This document shows, piece after piece, positions 22,041 through 33,251 of a stretch of 64,000 nucleotides of DNA. Position numbers and translations under genes: made by a program. Origin of the DNA: Henckelia pumila (taxonomy: Eukaryota > Streptophyta > Magnoliopsida > Lamiales > Gesneriaceae); NCBI RefSeq assembly GCF_033568475.1, contig NC_133121.1, positions 4,650,001-4,714,000 on the forward strand. Direction: 5' to 3'. The first letter of the stretch is position 1. Every line of letters starts with the position of its first letter. A model generated the notes under the pieces. That model worked only from the letters and a program-made list of their open reading frames with translations, ran no database searches and had not been told where the DNA came from.

Positions 22041-24480
22041 ATGTCACTTTTTCGACTATAAATGTTCTCTTGATAAGATAATGTTTACATCACACACTTT
22101 ACAATATTAATCATAATCTCAAAGTACCAACGTCAAATCGCAAGTGATCTCAAATGCTGAATTTTTCAAAATAGAATTTTAAATAAATTATAAATATATA
22201 TTATAATATTATTTCATATAAAAAATATTGTAAATATATGAAATATGTGCTACAACGTATATATTAGTGATAATTGTTTGCCCATGTTGGATAGAAGTGT
22301 AATGTAATGAAGAAGCTAATAAAAAAACTCTAAAACAAGATCAATAGGCTAGCTAATATATTATTCTTTTTTTAAAAAAATCGAGCAAATTTACCCTATT
22401 TGTGGATATGCCCAATTTTTAAGAACATGGGGTTTTGAATGTAATTAATTAATATTATACACAAGAGTTTTCGTATTTTTTTAAATTTTTTTTACAGGGA
22501 TTACTGGTGCAATTTGCCAACTTACTTAATTAATTTTATAGTACAACTCTTTACTAATTTCATTAAAATCTTGACATTTATTTCCTTGGACAACAACACA
22601 ACACATATGGGGCACAATAAATTGTACATGCAAGACTTAAAAATGGATATAGGTGTTTAGGTTTTGTGGTCTTGAATGCAATTCTTGTATGCGCGCGAAC
22701 ACACATATACATATAATATGTATATATACAAATAATGATTAATTATTTAATGGATTAATTTATTTAAAAGACATTGACATAAATGTGTGCATCTAATATA
22801 ATTGTACATCAATATCTGTGTAGTGTTTAATTTTCTGCAAAAGAAAAAAAAGTAAAAAAAAGAAAGGGGGATGGGGTATGTGAAAGCTATATATGATCCT
22901 AAATGGTAAAATTGAATTCCCACTTTCCCATTGTCATATCAAGCTGTTGTACTATCCTATCATTATTGCCATTGATAGGTGTATATGCATTGCATGTAAA
23001 TAATTTATCATAATCAATACATACATATGCCACTCATTAATAATATTTTACTTTTTTCTAAAAGTTTTCGAGATCATACTAAAATTAAATACTTCAAAAT
23101 AATTATTTACGAGTTTTTTTTTTATAAGAAATGTAAATCAAAATTTTCGGTAGAATAAATTTTGTGATTTTTTTAAAAAAAGTATATGGTCTTTTATAGT
23201 TTTTATTTACATTTTTATGATTTAAGGTTACATTATTGTTTTGTGAAGCAAATCATGATACTAAGTTGCTCTCTGTCATTTATTTATTGCGATATGGTAG
23301 TGAATAGAGATAAAAGAAATCAAGTAAATTATTTGAAAATAATAATAAGTTCACGATTAAATGGATTTCCACATGTGTGCATTCATGTCTCCATGATCTA
23401 TTCTTCATATTACACGCCAATAATAATGGGTGATAATATTTTATGAATATTAAGCATTTAAAATTCAACCCGTCACAAAAAAATTAAGAAAATTTAAATT
23501 CTATGATCGAAATTGGACTCATAAATTAATAATTTGTTTGAGAACAATGATGACACGATGCTTTCTAAGATATAAATCGAGTAGGTTTTTCTTGTGACAG
23601 TCTGACATGTATTTTTACATTAAAAAAAATATTTTTTTATGAGTTGAGTCGAAAATTAATACGTGATATAGTCTTACACGAGTGTTCGTGATGTAAATCA
23701 GGGCATAATGTACAAATTAATCACAGATTTTAAAGTTTTATTTAATTTTTTCAAAAAAAAAATATAATAACCAATACGAAATTCGCATACTAAAACAATT
23801 ATTATCCCAATTCAAAGTTGGATTTGAGATGATCACCATCTCTAATATAAAAAGATTCACGATCCCGATTATTCTTCGTAATTATAACAAGAAAATTAAT
23901 TCCTTTACTATTTTACCATGAAAATTCAGATTTAAATGTAAAAATTATTACAAAATATACATATCAAAATAATCTCGTTTCTCTCTCTATTACGAATATG
24001 GTTGTTGGGATGAATACAGACACAACCACTTCACAGCCTGTGTTGAATCTCTCCACGCCCATGCCTACTCTAATATACTCTATTATTATCGTAAATATTT
24101 CCCATTATTACTAAATAATTATAGGATAATCTTTAAACCACCAATAATTACGCAGAAAAATATAGAATCTCATTGATCATCGTAGCCTTAAAAAGGTAAT
24201 CTTTGCCCAATTATGCTCTTGCATGCTATATTTACTGCCCTCTATTCTCGGCCAAAAGTCAAACCCCCTTTTGTTTTCCTAAAAAACGATTATTGGGCCG
24301 CTTCTATTTTAGATAAATAATCTCTTGCAAATCTTGATTTATGTTCGGATTGTGAAAGATTGGTTCTTTTTTTAAAAAAAAAATTTAAATTTTCTTGCAG
24401 TGCTTATATTTTTAACAGCTTGTTGGTTGCTCAAGTGGGGGAGGAGTCTTGGACTTTGTGTGGAAATTGACTTTGGATGG
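22041..24480. other. AT-rich spacer before the WD40 gene
   Basis: No gene recognised. 23570-23690 contains weak remains of the GAGACGGTCTC MITE family. The last 200 bp before 24480 become richer in G and probably belong to the promoter of the WD40 gene. Confidence 0.4.
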
Positions 24481-25151
24481 TGTTGCCTTCTGAGGGTACA
24501 AAAAGGGAGTGAGCTTTTGCAAAAAAAAGAGCAGCAAATTTGCAGAAGACACGAGCCTATACATACATACGGTGTCTGTATCTATATCCACCTGTATGCA
24601 CATACATACGCACTGTATAGGCATCTGTAATCGCCTGTTGCTATTCTGGGCTGCGCCGCTCGTGCACCGCCGATATTCCCGATATCCCATCTTCTGTGAT
24701 TCGCAGATCTCGTGACCCATTAATGAAAGAAGATCGAGATTTGGTTGATTGTTTATGATTCTTATTTGAACCAAAGATCGGATTTTGTACCTTTGCTTCG
24801 GGCTTGCTCTTGAAGAAGGTACATTATATTATGATGATTTCAAGTTTCAACTACTTGAGGGCTTTGGGTTACTGGATTTACAATTGGAGTTACTTGGATT
24901 ATTTTTGTGATTTTCTTGTGTTCTGGGATCGTAAATTGGCTTGATTTGTCTGTTGGTGTCTTTGTTTAATACTTTTGTGGTGTGTGGTGTTAGTATATCA
25001 GCATGATTAGATTTCTTTTGGAGGAGTGCAAAAGTTTGTTAACTTTCTGGTGTTTCGGTTCGTGTAAAAAGCTTGATTGTGTGAATTTTTATCTGAAACA
25101 GGTACTGGTATTAGATATATACTGTTTTGATGTGGGATTCTGATTCAAGAA
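24481..25151 (+). promoter_or_regulatory. Leader region of the WD40 gene, with uORF and likely intron
   Basis: Higher-complexity sequence ahead of the WD40 start. A short upstream frame (MKEDRDLVDCL) runs 24723-24758. A consensus donor GAAG|GTACAT at 24819 and an acceptor CTGAAACAG at 25101 suggest one leader intron of about 280 bp. No confident TATA box is assigned. Confidence 0.45.
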
Positions 25152-27601
25152 ATGCCGAGTGTTGTTGAAGGAGAAGAGGTTTTCTTTGATACCAAGGATC
25201 GATTGGCATCCGACGAGTTTTTCACTGTGCAAGAAGATTCTGTTTGTAGCCATATGGAGTATGGTGTTTGGGTGAACAAGCCACTTAGTGTCAAGGAAAG
25301 AAGGGAAAATTTTTTGAGCAAATTCTTTGAGGATTCAACTTATGGTGGGTTTGAAAGAGTGGAAATGGAAAGGGCTGCGGAATCTAGTGCATCATCTAGT
25401 GCCAGTATGGATGAAACTTTTCTATGTGAAAGACGGCAATCTAACAGCGAAGCACGTAGTTCGGGTGATTATTCGGATCAGGATTGGTTGGATGACATAT
25501 GCATCAATCGGGAGCCAGAGATCGATGGAAGTCTTGAAACTGGTCGTGTCTCGGTAGGCGAAAGCCTCGACGCGGACAAGAAAAACAAGAACTTGATACG
25601 ATGGTGGAAACACTTGGTGGAGAAGATGAGAAGGCAGAGATCCCATATTCCGACTTCCAGCATGGGGAAGATGGCTCGAGTTAGGACAGAACAGAATAGG
25701 AAGAAGTGTGTGGAATGTTCCGCGGTCTATACCGGACAACAGATCAATGCTCACAATGGCCTTATTTGGACTATGAAGTTTAGCTCCGACGGCAAATTTC
25801 TTGCTAGTGGTGGTGAAGATGGGGTCATCTGCATATGGCGTGTGAGCGCGGTGGATTCCTCTTGCAAGACTGTGAACTGCGATTTTGGCCGCCAAGGATC
25901 GATGGATAGGTCCTGTCATCAAAGAAAAACAGTGTGCCACACTCATGTCATCCCTGAAAAGATTTTCCATATCGAGGAAGAGCCATTGCAGAAGTTGAAG
26001 GGGCATTCGGGCGAAATTTTGGATCTTGCATGGTCCCCTTCTAATGTTAGTCAAGTTACCTCAACTTGAGCAGTAGCTTTCCCATTTAACCTTATATGTC
26101 TGAATTCTGAAGTAGTTTTTTTTTGCTGTAGCATCTTCTATCAGCATCAACAGACAAAACCGTGCGTTTGTGGAAAGTAGGATCGGACGAATGTCTTGGA
26201 GTTTTCCATCACTGCAACTATGGTTAGCATAAAAAAACTTACCATTGATTCTTTGGCATTTGTAAATGTTGTGTTGTTGACTAAATAAAAAAGAAACTAA
26301 ACTTACCTCGGTTTTCTGGCGGGTTCAGTAACGTGTGTGCAATTCAATCCTGTGGACGAGAGTTGCTTCATCAGTGGCTCCATTGATGGTAAAGTTCGAA
26401 TTTGGGGAGTCCACAAGAAGAGAGTAGAGGACTGGGCGAACATTCGAGATTTAGTGACAGCAGTATGCTACCAGCCAAATGGAAAAGTATGATTCACAAC
26501 GATATTTTTATTGAGTTGAAATTGATTCTACCAACTACGAAGTTTCTTAACATCTTTCCCATTTCAAATATTCGCAGGGTTTTGTCGTGGGTTCTGTTTC
26601 CGGCACCTGTCGTTTCTTTGAAAGATCAGGTGCACATTTCTTCCCTGTTAATAGAACTTTGTATGATGTCAGTATATGCTCAAACGAGAAGATTTTAAAC
26701 CCAATTTTTTCATTATACAGAAGGCGAACTGCTGTTAAAAGCAACGATTAACTTTCGGGGAAAAAAGTCATCCGGCAACAAAATTACTGGCATTCAGGTA
26801 TATCATATTCCCAAACTGCTGAAACTGTAGTTGTCAAACGTGGATGAAGTCTTAAACAGATTTTTTTCTCTTCCAGTTTCTCAAGGACAACACGCAAAGG
26901 GTGATGATAACGTCTGAGGATTCAAAAATCCGAGTACTTGATGGGCTGGAGGTTGTCCGCAAATACAGAGGTGCACAAATGAATTGATTCTAGTTCTTGA
27001 AAACAATACCAGTCAAGATTTGTAAGCTTACCTTTCTGAACCTGTTTTCAACCAAACAGGTCTGGCAAAATCAGGTTGTCAAATGTCGGCTTCGTTTACT
27101 TCAAACGGAAGGCACATTGTATCAGTTGGGGACGATTCTCGTGTTTACCTGTGGAACTACGATGATCCATGCATCCAAAAAAACAAACACACCAAATCTA
27201 TACGTTCTTGCGAGCATTTGTTCATTGAGGGTGTGTCAGTAGCAATACCCTGGACAGATTTAGATGTGAACTGCAATATGTTTCCGTCGAACAACTGTTT
27301 AGAAGCCTCATCAAGGTCCTGGGATTTCGAACGCTTCTCCCTAGCGAACTGGTTTTCAATGGACAGTTCATCTAGGGGTTCTGTAACATGGCCCGAAGAA
27401 AAACTTCCTTTATGGGATTCACCATCTTCAGAAAATGATTGTCATCCCTGTAAAGAATGTGGCGATCATTTTCATCAAAAACAGCAGCACAGTATTAACT
27501 CCAGAATTGTATCAGCAACATGGGGCCTCGTGTTCGTGACTGCTGGTTGGGACGGAACAATCAGAACGTTTCATAATTATGGATTGCCTGTTCAAAATTA
27601 G
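25152..27601 (+). CDS. WD40 repeat protein (WDR44-like), seven exons
   Basis: Coding exons are 25152-26045, 26132-26222, 26329-26486, 26578-26629, 26721-26797, 26877-26970 and 27060-27601. All have GT-AG borders and consistent phase, giving 635 residues. The N-terminal 190 residues are polar and probably disordered. WD40 blades follow: [15 protein letters not shown]...[20 protein letters not shown]...[26 protein letters not shown]...VRIWGV, then [38 protein letters not shown] and a last [20 protein letters not shown] blade. The long insert before the last blade is low-complexity. The family belongs to plant transducin/WD40 proteins similar to animal WDR44 (a RAB11 effector). The plant molecular role is not established to my knowledge, so a scaffold function is inference. 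Splice sites are intact and no lesion is seen. The start is the first ATG after the leader acceptor. Confidence 0.92.
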
Positions 27602-28426
27602 AATGTCAATTTATGTACATTGTTCGTTCAACGGAGTTGAAAAACAGCAGAAATGGTTGCATTAAGCTTCAAAAGCACGCATCTGTTTCCATGGTGGAAA
27701 CTTGTTGGAAGAGATGATGCCCGAGTTTGGTTTCTATTTCACCGAGTTTCAAGAATCTTGGCTTTCATACAAGGCCAAAGTAATATGTTAGGCTTAGTAA
27801 GGTCAGCAACAAACTATTTTATGTGGTTCAATTCATTGGTTCAACAGATCGTAAATTCTTTCGAATGTAAATTACATCATTTGCAGAAATGACAGTTCCA
27901 ATGTTAAAGTTAACAAGCAGATAAATATTTAGTTCTTGGTTTGTAGTACAAGTACTTGTTTAACCATAGAGAAACATAGCATCAGCGGACATTTTTCCAG
28001 CCTTCTTTACTTTGTTTTTGCGCAATAACACATCAGAATCAAATTAATAAGATCATGACATGCTACCTTTAAGACATTAACCTCGGATGTGTCCGATGTT
28101 TCAAATCTATTCTCATACATGGGATCCACAGGAAACAAATAATAGATCTTACATGTAAGAATAAATAAGGATAATTCGATATAAATTATAATGATCTCTC
28201 AAAAAAGAAAGAGATAAAAGTTTGCCACTAATGACCAAGCATAATTGGAAATTATGTTTTCATATCCGGAGTTAATGTAGCAATGACCATATCCATCAAC
28301 AAATTATTCATTTTCATTTATGGCCATACGTACATCATGATCCAGTAAACCTAATGTTTTCGTCCTACCTACTAATTCCTTGTTTAATTTCCCAACATCT
28401 CTCTTGAAAAGACCCTAAAAATACTT
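27602..28426. other. 3' region of WD40 gene and spacer
   Basis: 27602-27900 is probably 3' UTR of the WD40 gene. The remainder is AT-rich without recognisable features. Confidence 0.4.
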
Positions 28427-28684
28427 CTACCTCCATCCCATATATATTGTTTTCTTTTAATTTTCACATATTAAAAAAAATGTATTGAAAAAGCAAATTA
28501 TATATAAAATTCCTATTTTAAACCTATTCAATGTATTAAAAAATGATTGCACAATTTTCAAGGTGTAGTTAATAGAGGTATATTAGTAAAGAAGTGTAAA
28601 AAAATATTACTAAATGTGTTATATGACTATATATTTGGGATAAATAAAAAGGAAACGTGGACAATACAATTGAGACGGAGGGAG
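28427..28684. mobile_element. Stowaway MITE (Tc1/mariner type)
   Basis: 258 bp with Stowaway ends: CTACCTCCATCCCATATATA at the left, and the complemented right end CTCCCTCCGTCTCAATTG. TA follows the right end (28685-28686); at the left the site reads TT, consistent with one mutation of the TA target. AT-rich interior, no ORF. Confidence 0.85.
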
Positions 28685-30237
28685 TATAATATTGTCTAAA
28701 ACGAGCGTTTAAGTGAAGAATTATGTTTTCAACTCGGAGAAGAAAGACAACATAAAGAAGAAAAAAATCATTATAAATCATGAATAAATAATATCATGTT
28801 TGACATATAAAGATGAGATAATAGATATTTACTAATAGATGCTAATGTCCATGTCAAATTAAGACGACATAATTCCTTGTCTACTTTGTACACAATCTCC
28901 AGCAGAGGCAAGTAAAAATTTCTTGCATGTTAGGGACGTGTGAATGATCAGTTCAGTGATCAGCCGATCCGAATTATTAAAAAGTAAAAACTGATTTTTT
29001 TTTTAACCGAACCAAGTAGATTAAAACTTATTATTTAAAGCCAAACAAACCAAACCGTTTAAAATCGATTAATCGAAATTTGTATATAAAACATGAAATA
29101 ATTCATTTTTCTTTAAAAAAATAATGCCATATTTATTGAATAATACAATTTGTCTAAAAGAATTAGTCATGAAAATGAATAATTATACTCAAAATATCAT
29201 AGAAACATTTGATGTTATAACAGACCGATATAAAAAAACATTTACCAATTCTTAAATGTACACACTCATTTCACTTTCATTAATCCATTTTTTAAAAAGT
29301 AATGGTCACTCAACCAATAGTTTCAAATATAAAGCCGAATAACTGAACAAACCGAACCAAACTTCTGAATTAAATTGGTTTAAATGGTTGTTTCTTTTAT
29401 TCAAAAATGTGATCGCTCTTCCTGCATCTTATGGTAATATATCAAATGACAAGGTACAAATATCATCGTGTGGCAGTAATCCCATAGTAAGACATGCATT
29501 AATATCCAATATTTTAATACTTACCAAAACCGTTTATTGCACGTTTTCTTCTAAACAATTCTGGGCTTATAAGTTGATATTTGACAAACAATCTTGTGAT
29601 ATCCATTTTTCATCTCTAGGTACTGAAAAATATTGAAGAAAAATGCTACAAAGTTGATCATCCATGATGTTTTGATATCGCCCCTGTTCTGGGAATTTTT
29701 CTGTTAGTTCAAGCAGAGTACATTTGGACTTGTATCTGAGGAAATTATATTCTATTTTGTTCTCTCGTTCTTGACTAACAGAGTAGAAATTATTGGTCCA
29801 TTGTTTCTAAAGTTTATGGACACCAGAAAACGAATGTAAGAACATTTATTTGTTTGATTTATTGTTGTATTACTACTTAAGCTTCATATTTATCATGTAA
29901 TTTGATCTTCACTGAGGAAAGTCTCAACGATTTTCACGAGTCTAGACTCTAGATGATTATGTTTATGGGACAAGATTAACATCTCTCCACGAAAACTATA
30001 CAATAATCTTAAGGATAATTTCATTCAAGAATTGATAATAGCCCTTGTTGACCGACCATTGTTCTACCACACAATACATCACCTAGCAAAATGATGTCGA
30101 AGAATCGGAGGTTGGACTAGATTTGTGAAGGGCTTCAGTCTCGTGCTGTAAATGGACTAGATTAGTCATCAAGACCTCTGATGTGAGAATGCAATTAATC
30201 AAAATCTGACACTTATACTTCTGTTTCTTGTTAGCAG
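28685..30237. other. Spacer upstream of the GUX gene
   Basis: No start-codon exon for the downstream glucuronosyltransferase is recognisable here. 28940-29370 carries AACCGAACCAA-type words at both ends, probably a decayed MITE. The rest is unremarkable. Confidence 0.4.
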
Positions 30238-32604
30238 GGATGACCCATACAAAAAGAAGTTGCAGAGGCTGAAATTATCTACTGCAGGAAAGACCAGTAA
30301 ACCTAAGTTTCTGGAACTAAAAGTGGTGCTACTTATCCTTCTAATTGCCACTATTCTCACCCTTCTTTCTTCTCCAACAGTTTGTCATCACAAAACTTTA
30401 TCTCACACACTTTCCCAGTAAGTCTTGCTTTCTTTTATTTCCACTCGCTCATACTTACTGAAAGCCCCCAAGATGTATATCTAAGCCTGAGGCATAATGT
30501 GAGTCGGCCCTTGCACGGAAGCCCGCAAGGCCAAAAGTTTTCTATCAGCGATTTATATAGATAGATAACTGCAGCACAATTTTCTATTTCAATTAGGAAA
30601 CTCGCATGGAAACATGTTTTGTTTCCGCTACAATAAAATCCTGGTTCCACCCAGCTGTGATTATGGATTCTTATATTAGTTATAGTTTGCAGTCTGATAT
30701 ATATGGTAGTGTTTGGGATTGCTTCTAGGAGCGCTTTGGAGCTTTTCCTTCACAAACATCCTAGAAGCAATCCCAAACACTACCATAGTATTATAAGAAA
30801 CAATAGTCAGCTTCTCTATATGTAAGGTATAATGCAAGCCAGTCTTTGTGAACAGGTGGATATGGGGTGGGCCAGATCCTCGCTACATATCAGAGTTAGA
30901 TATCAACTGGGATGATATTTTGAAAGTGTTGGAGCAATTACCTGAAGATAGCAGAATGCAAGGAGTTGGTCTTCTTAATTTTAACGAAAACGAAATTCTT
31001 CGATGGAGACAGTTTATTACCACTGCCAATCACACGGTTCTGCACCTGCAACCTGCTGAGAAAAACGTTACGTGGGAATCTTTGTACCCTGAATGGATTG
31101 ATGAAGAACAAGAATTGGATGTTCCCAATTGCCCTTCTCTACCAAAACTTGTAGTTCCAAGACAACGACTTGACCTCATTGCGGTTAAACTTCCTGGTAG
31201 AAATGATGCAAAATGGTCTAGAGATGTTGCCCGACTGCACATACAGATCTCTGCTGCTGCTTTAGCTGCCTCTAGCAAGAGCGACTACCCGGTGCATTTG
31301 CTTTTATTGTCGACCAGATTTCCAGTGCCAAATCTGTTTATATCCAAAGATCTTGTTGCACATGAAAGAAATTCATGGTTATACACACCAAAGCTGAATG
31401 CACTGAGAGAAAAGCTTCGGCTTCCAATAGGATCATGTGAACTTGCAATACCTCCTGGAGCCACAGGTAAACTCAAACCAAGCTTTCTTATTTCTCAGTA
31501 AGCAAGAAGTATAGAATGATGTATATTCTAAATAAAATTGAAGTTTATGTGGTTCATAACTGCTTGACAAGCTGCTAACGCAACCTCGTGAAAACAGAAC
31601 AAGATTACTCAGGCAAAAGGAAGCGAGAGGCATATGCCACGATCTTGCATTCAGACCATATCTATGTTTGCGGGGCCATAGTTGCAGCTCAGAGCATTAG
31701 AATGGCAGGATCTGGCAAAGATCTTGTAATTCTTGTTGATGATACAATCAGTGATCACCACAGAAGTGGTCTTGCATTGGCAGGCTGGAAAATTCGAACT
31801 ATACAAAGAATAAGAAATCCTAAAGCAGAAAAGGATGCATACAATGAGTGGAACTACAGCAAGTTCAGATTATGGCAACTAACAGATTATGATAAGATAA
31901 TTTTTATCGATGCTGATTTGCTTATTCTCAAAAACATTGATTTCTTGTTCCGAATGCCAGAAATTTCAGCGACAGGAAATGCTGGAACCCTCTTCAACTC
32001 CGGAGTAATGGTGATAGAACCATCAAATACCACATTCCGACTTTTAATGGATCACATAAACGAAATAGAATCCTATAATGGTGGAGACCAGGGTTACTTG
32101 AACGAAATATTTACATGGTGGCACCGCATACCCAGGCACGTGAACTTCCTCAAACATTTTTGGGCTCATGACGATGAAGAAGCAAAGCAGAAAAAAACTC
32201 ACCTCTTTGAGGCAGAACCACCTATTCTTTATGGTCTTCACTACTTGGGAAATAAGCCATGGTTGTGCTACAGGGACTATGATTGCAACTGGAATGTTGA
32301 CTTATTACAAGAATTTGCCAGTGATGTTGCCCATCAAAGGTGGTGGAAAGTGCATGACACCATGCGTGAAAACCTGCAAGATTATTGTCTGTTGAGGTCA
32401 AGACAGAAGGCACAGATAGAATGGGATAGACGGCAGGCAGAGAAAGGAAATTATTCTGATGGTCATTGGAAGATCAAAATACAAGATACTCGAATTAAGA
32501 GATGCATTGATGATCACTGCCATTGGGAGGGAATGTTGCGGCATTGGGGGGAGACAAATTTGACTGATAGTGAATTCCAAGTTCCTACGCTGCCAGCAAT
32601 GTAA
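30238..32604 (+). CDS. GUX: UDP-glucuronate:xylan alpha-glucuronosyltransferase (GT8), first exon not found
   Basis: A Golgi type II membrane enzyme that adds glucuronic acid to the xylan backbone of secondary walls. Exons seen: 30238-30417, 30856-31466 and 31598-32604, all in phase. Exon one encodes a basic stretch (DDPYKKKLQRLK) and a membrane anchor (KVVLLILLIATILTLL). Exon two has WIWGGPDPRYISELDINWDD and YPEWIDEEQELDVPNCPSLP. Exon three holds the GT8 domain with the metal-binding DAD in IIFIDADLLIL, LFNSGVMVIEPSN, YNGGDQGYLNEIF and HYLGNKPWLCYRDYDCNWNV. These are hallmark GUX motifs. The visible part is 599 codons, whereas the family is about 620-650. The first visible exon opens mid-codon with no in-frame ATG before an upstream stop. 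A short first coding exon must therefore lie farther upstream, or has been lost. The C-terminus ends soon after RHWGETNLTDSEFQVPTLPAM, slightly short. Assignment is very strong; whether the copy is complete is unsure. Confidence 0.93.
30702..30787. mobile_element. Intronic foldback (hAT-like MITE) in the GUX gene
   Basis: Arms 30702-30730 and 30759-30787 are a perfect 29-bp inverted repeat around a 28-base loop. Each arm contains GTAGTGTTTGGGATTGCTTC or its complement, a terminus known from small plant hAT MITEs. It lies within the intron between the first two visible GUX exons, so it would be transcribed as a hairpin. Confidence 0.8.
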
Positions 32605-33251
32605 ATGGGCTCTGCAAATTTATGATTAGATCATTTTATCGACACATAAGTGACTAATTGGAGCAGTTTAGCATCTGATCTTAGTACTTTGTGCTTCTTA
32701 ACGCATCTTAACCTTCAAAACAATAGAAAAGTTGATAACTGATAAACATGGTTGCAGCATACGTTAACTAACGAGGAGAAACCAAACATGTTATTAAAAA
32801 TAGTACTTCACACTAAGAGCATTTTTCAGCACAAACAGATTAGCAGAATAGAATACTTGAGTATTTACTTCTTCAGTATATCAAATACACAAAAACATTC
32901 ATTAAGCAAGTTGAGAAATTAAACCGCAAGCTCGAGATTAAATTCCTGGACAATCAACATTGCACAGCTGAAAGACCAAATTCCTTGAGCAATCTAGATT
33001 GTATATGTCCACGACTGTAAATAATTTCACCGATATCTAACTGCATTACAGGAGCCTTTAATCTATTAGTTGTTCCTAAACTTCTGAGCATGTTTTTACA
33101 CAAAGTCAAGTTGGTACTCTTTAAAGTAGGAGGGTGAGCAACCGTAGTCTTTTGCTCTTATATGAAATGAGTGAGACAAAGAGATGTTTGCTAGTGCTGA
33201 GATGGATAGTGGGTAACAGAATAAAGTGGCCAAAAGTGACATTCGGTCTCT
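32605..33251. other. Convergent 3' UTR region of GUX and PPR genes
   Basis: No ORF of note. The interval must hold both 3' UTRs and the poly(A) sites of the convergent genes. Confidence 0.5.

Noticed and set aside
25422..26054. 210-codon minus-strand frame
   Set aside because: Shadow of the first WD40 exon, whose splice sites and blades are on the plus strand.
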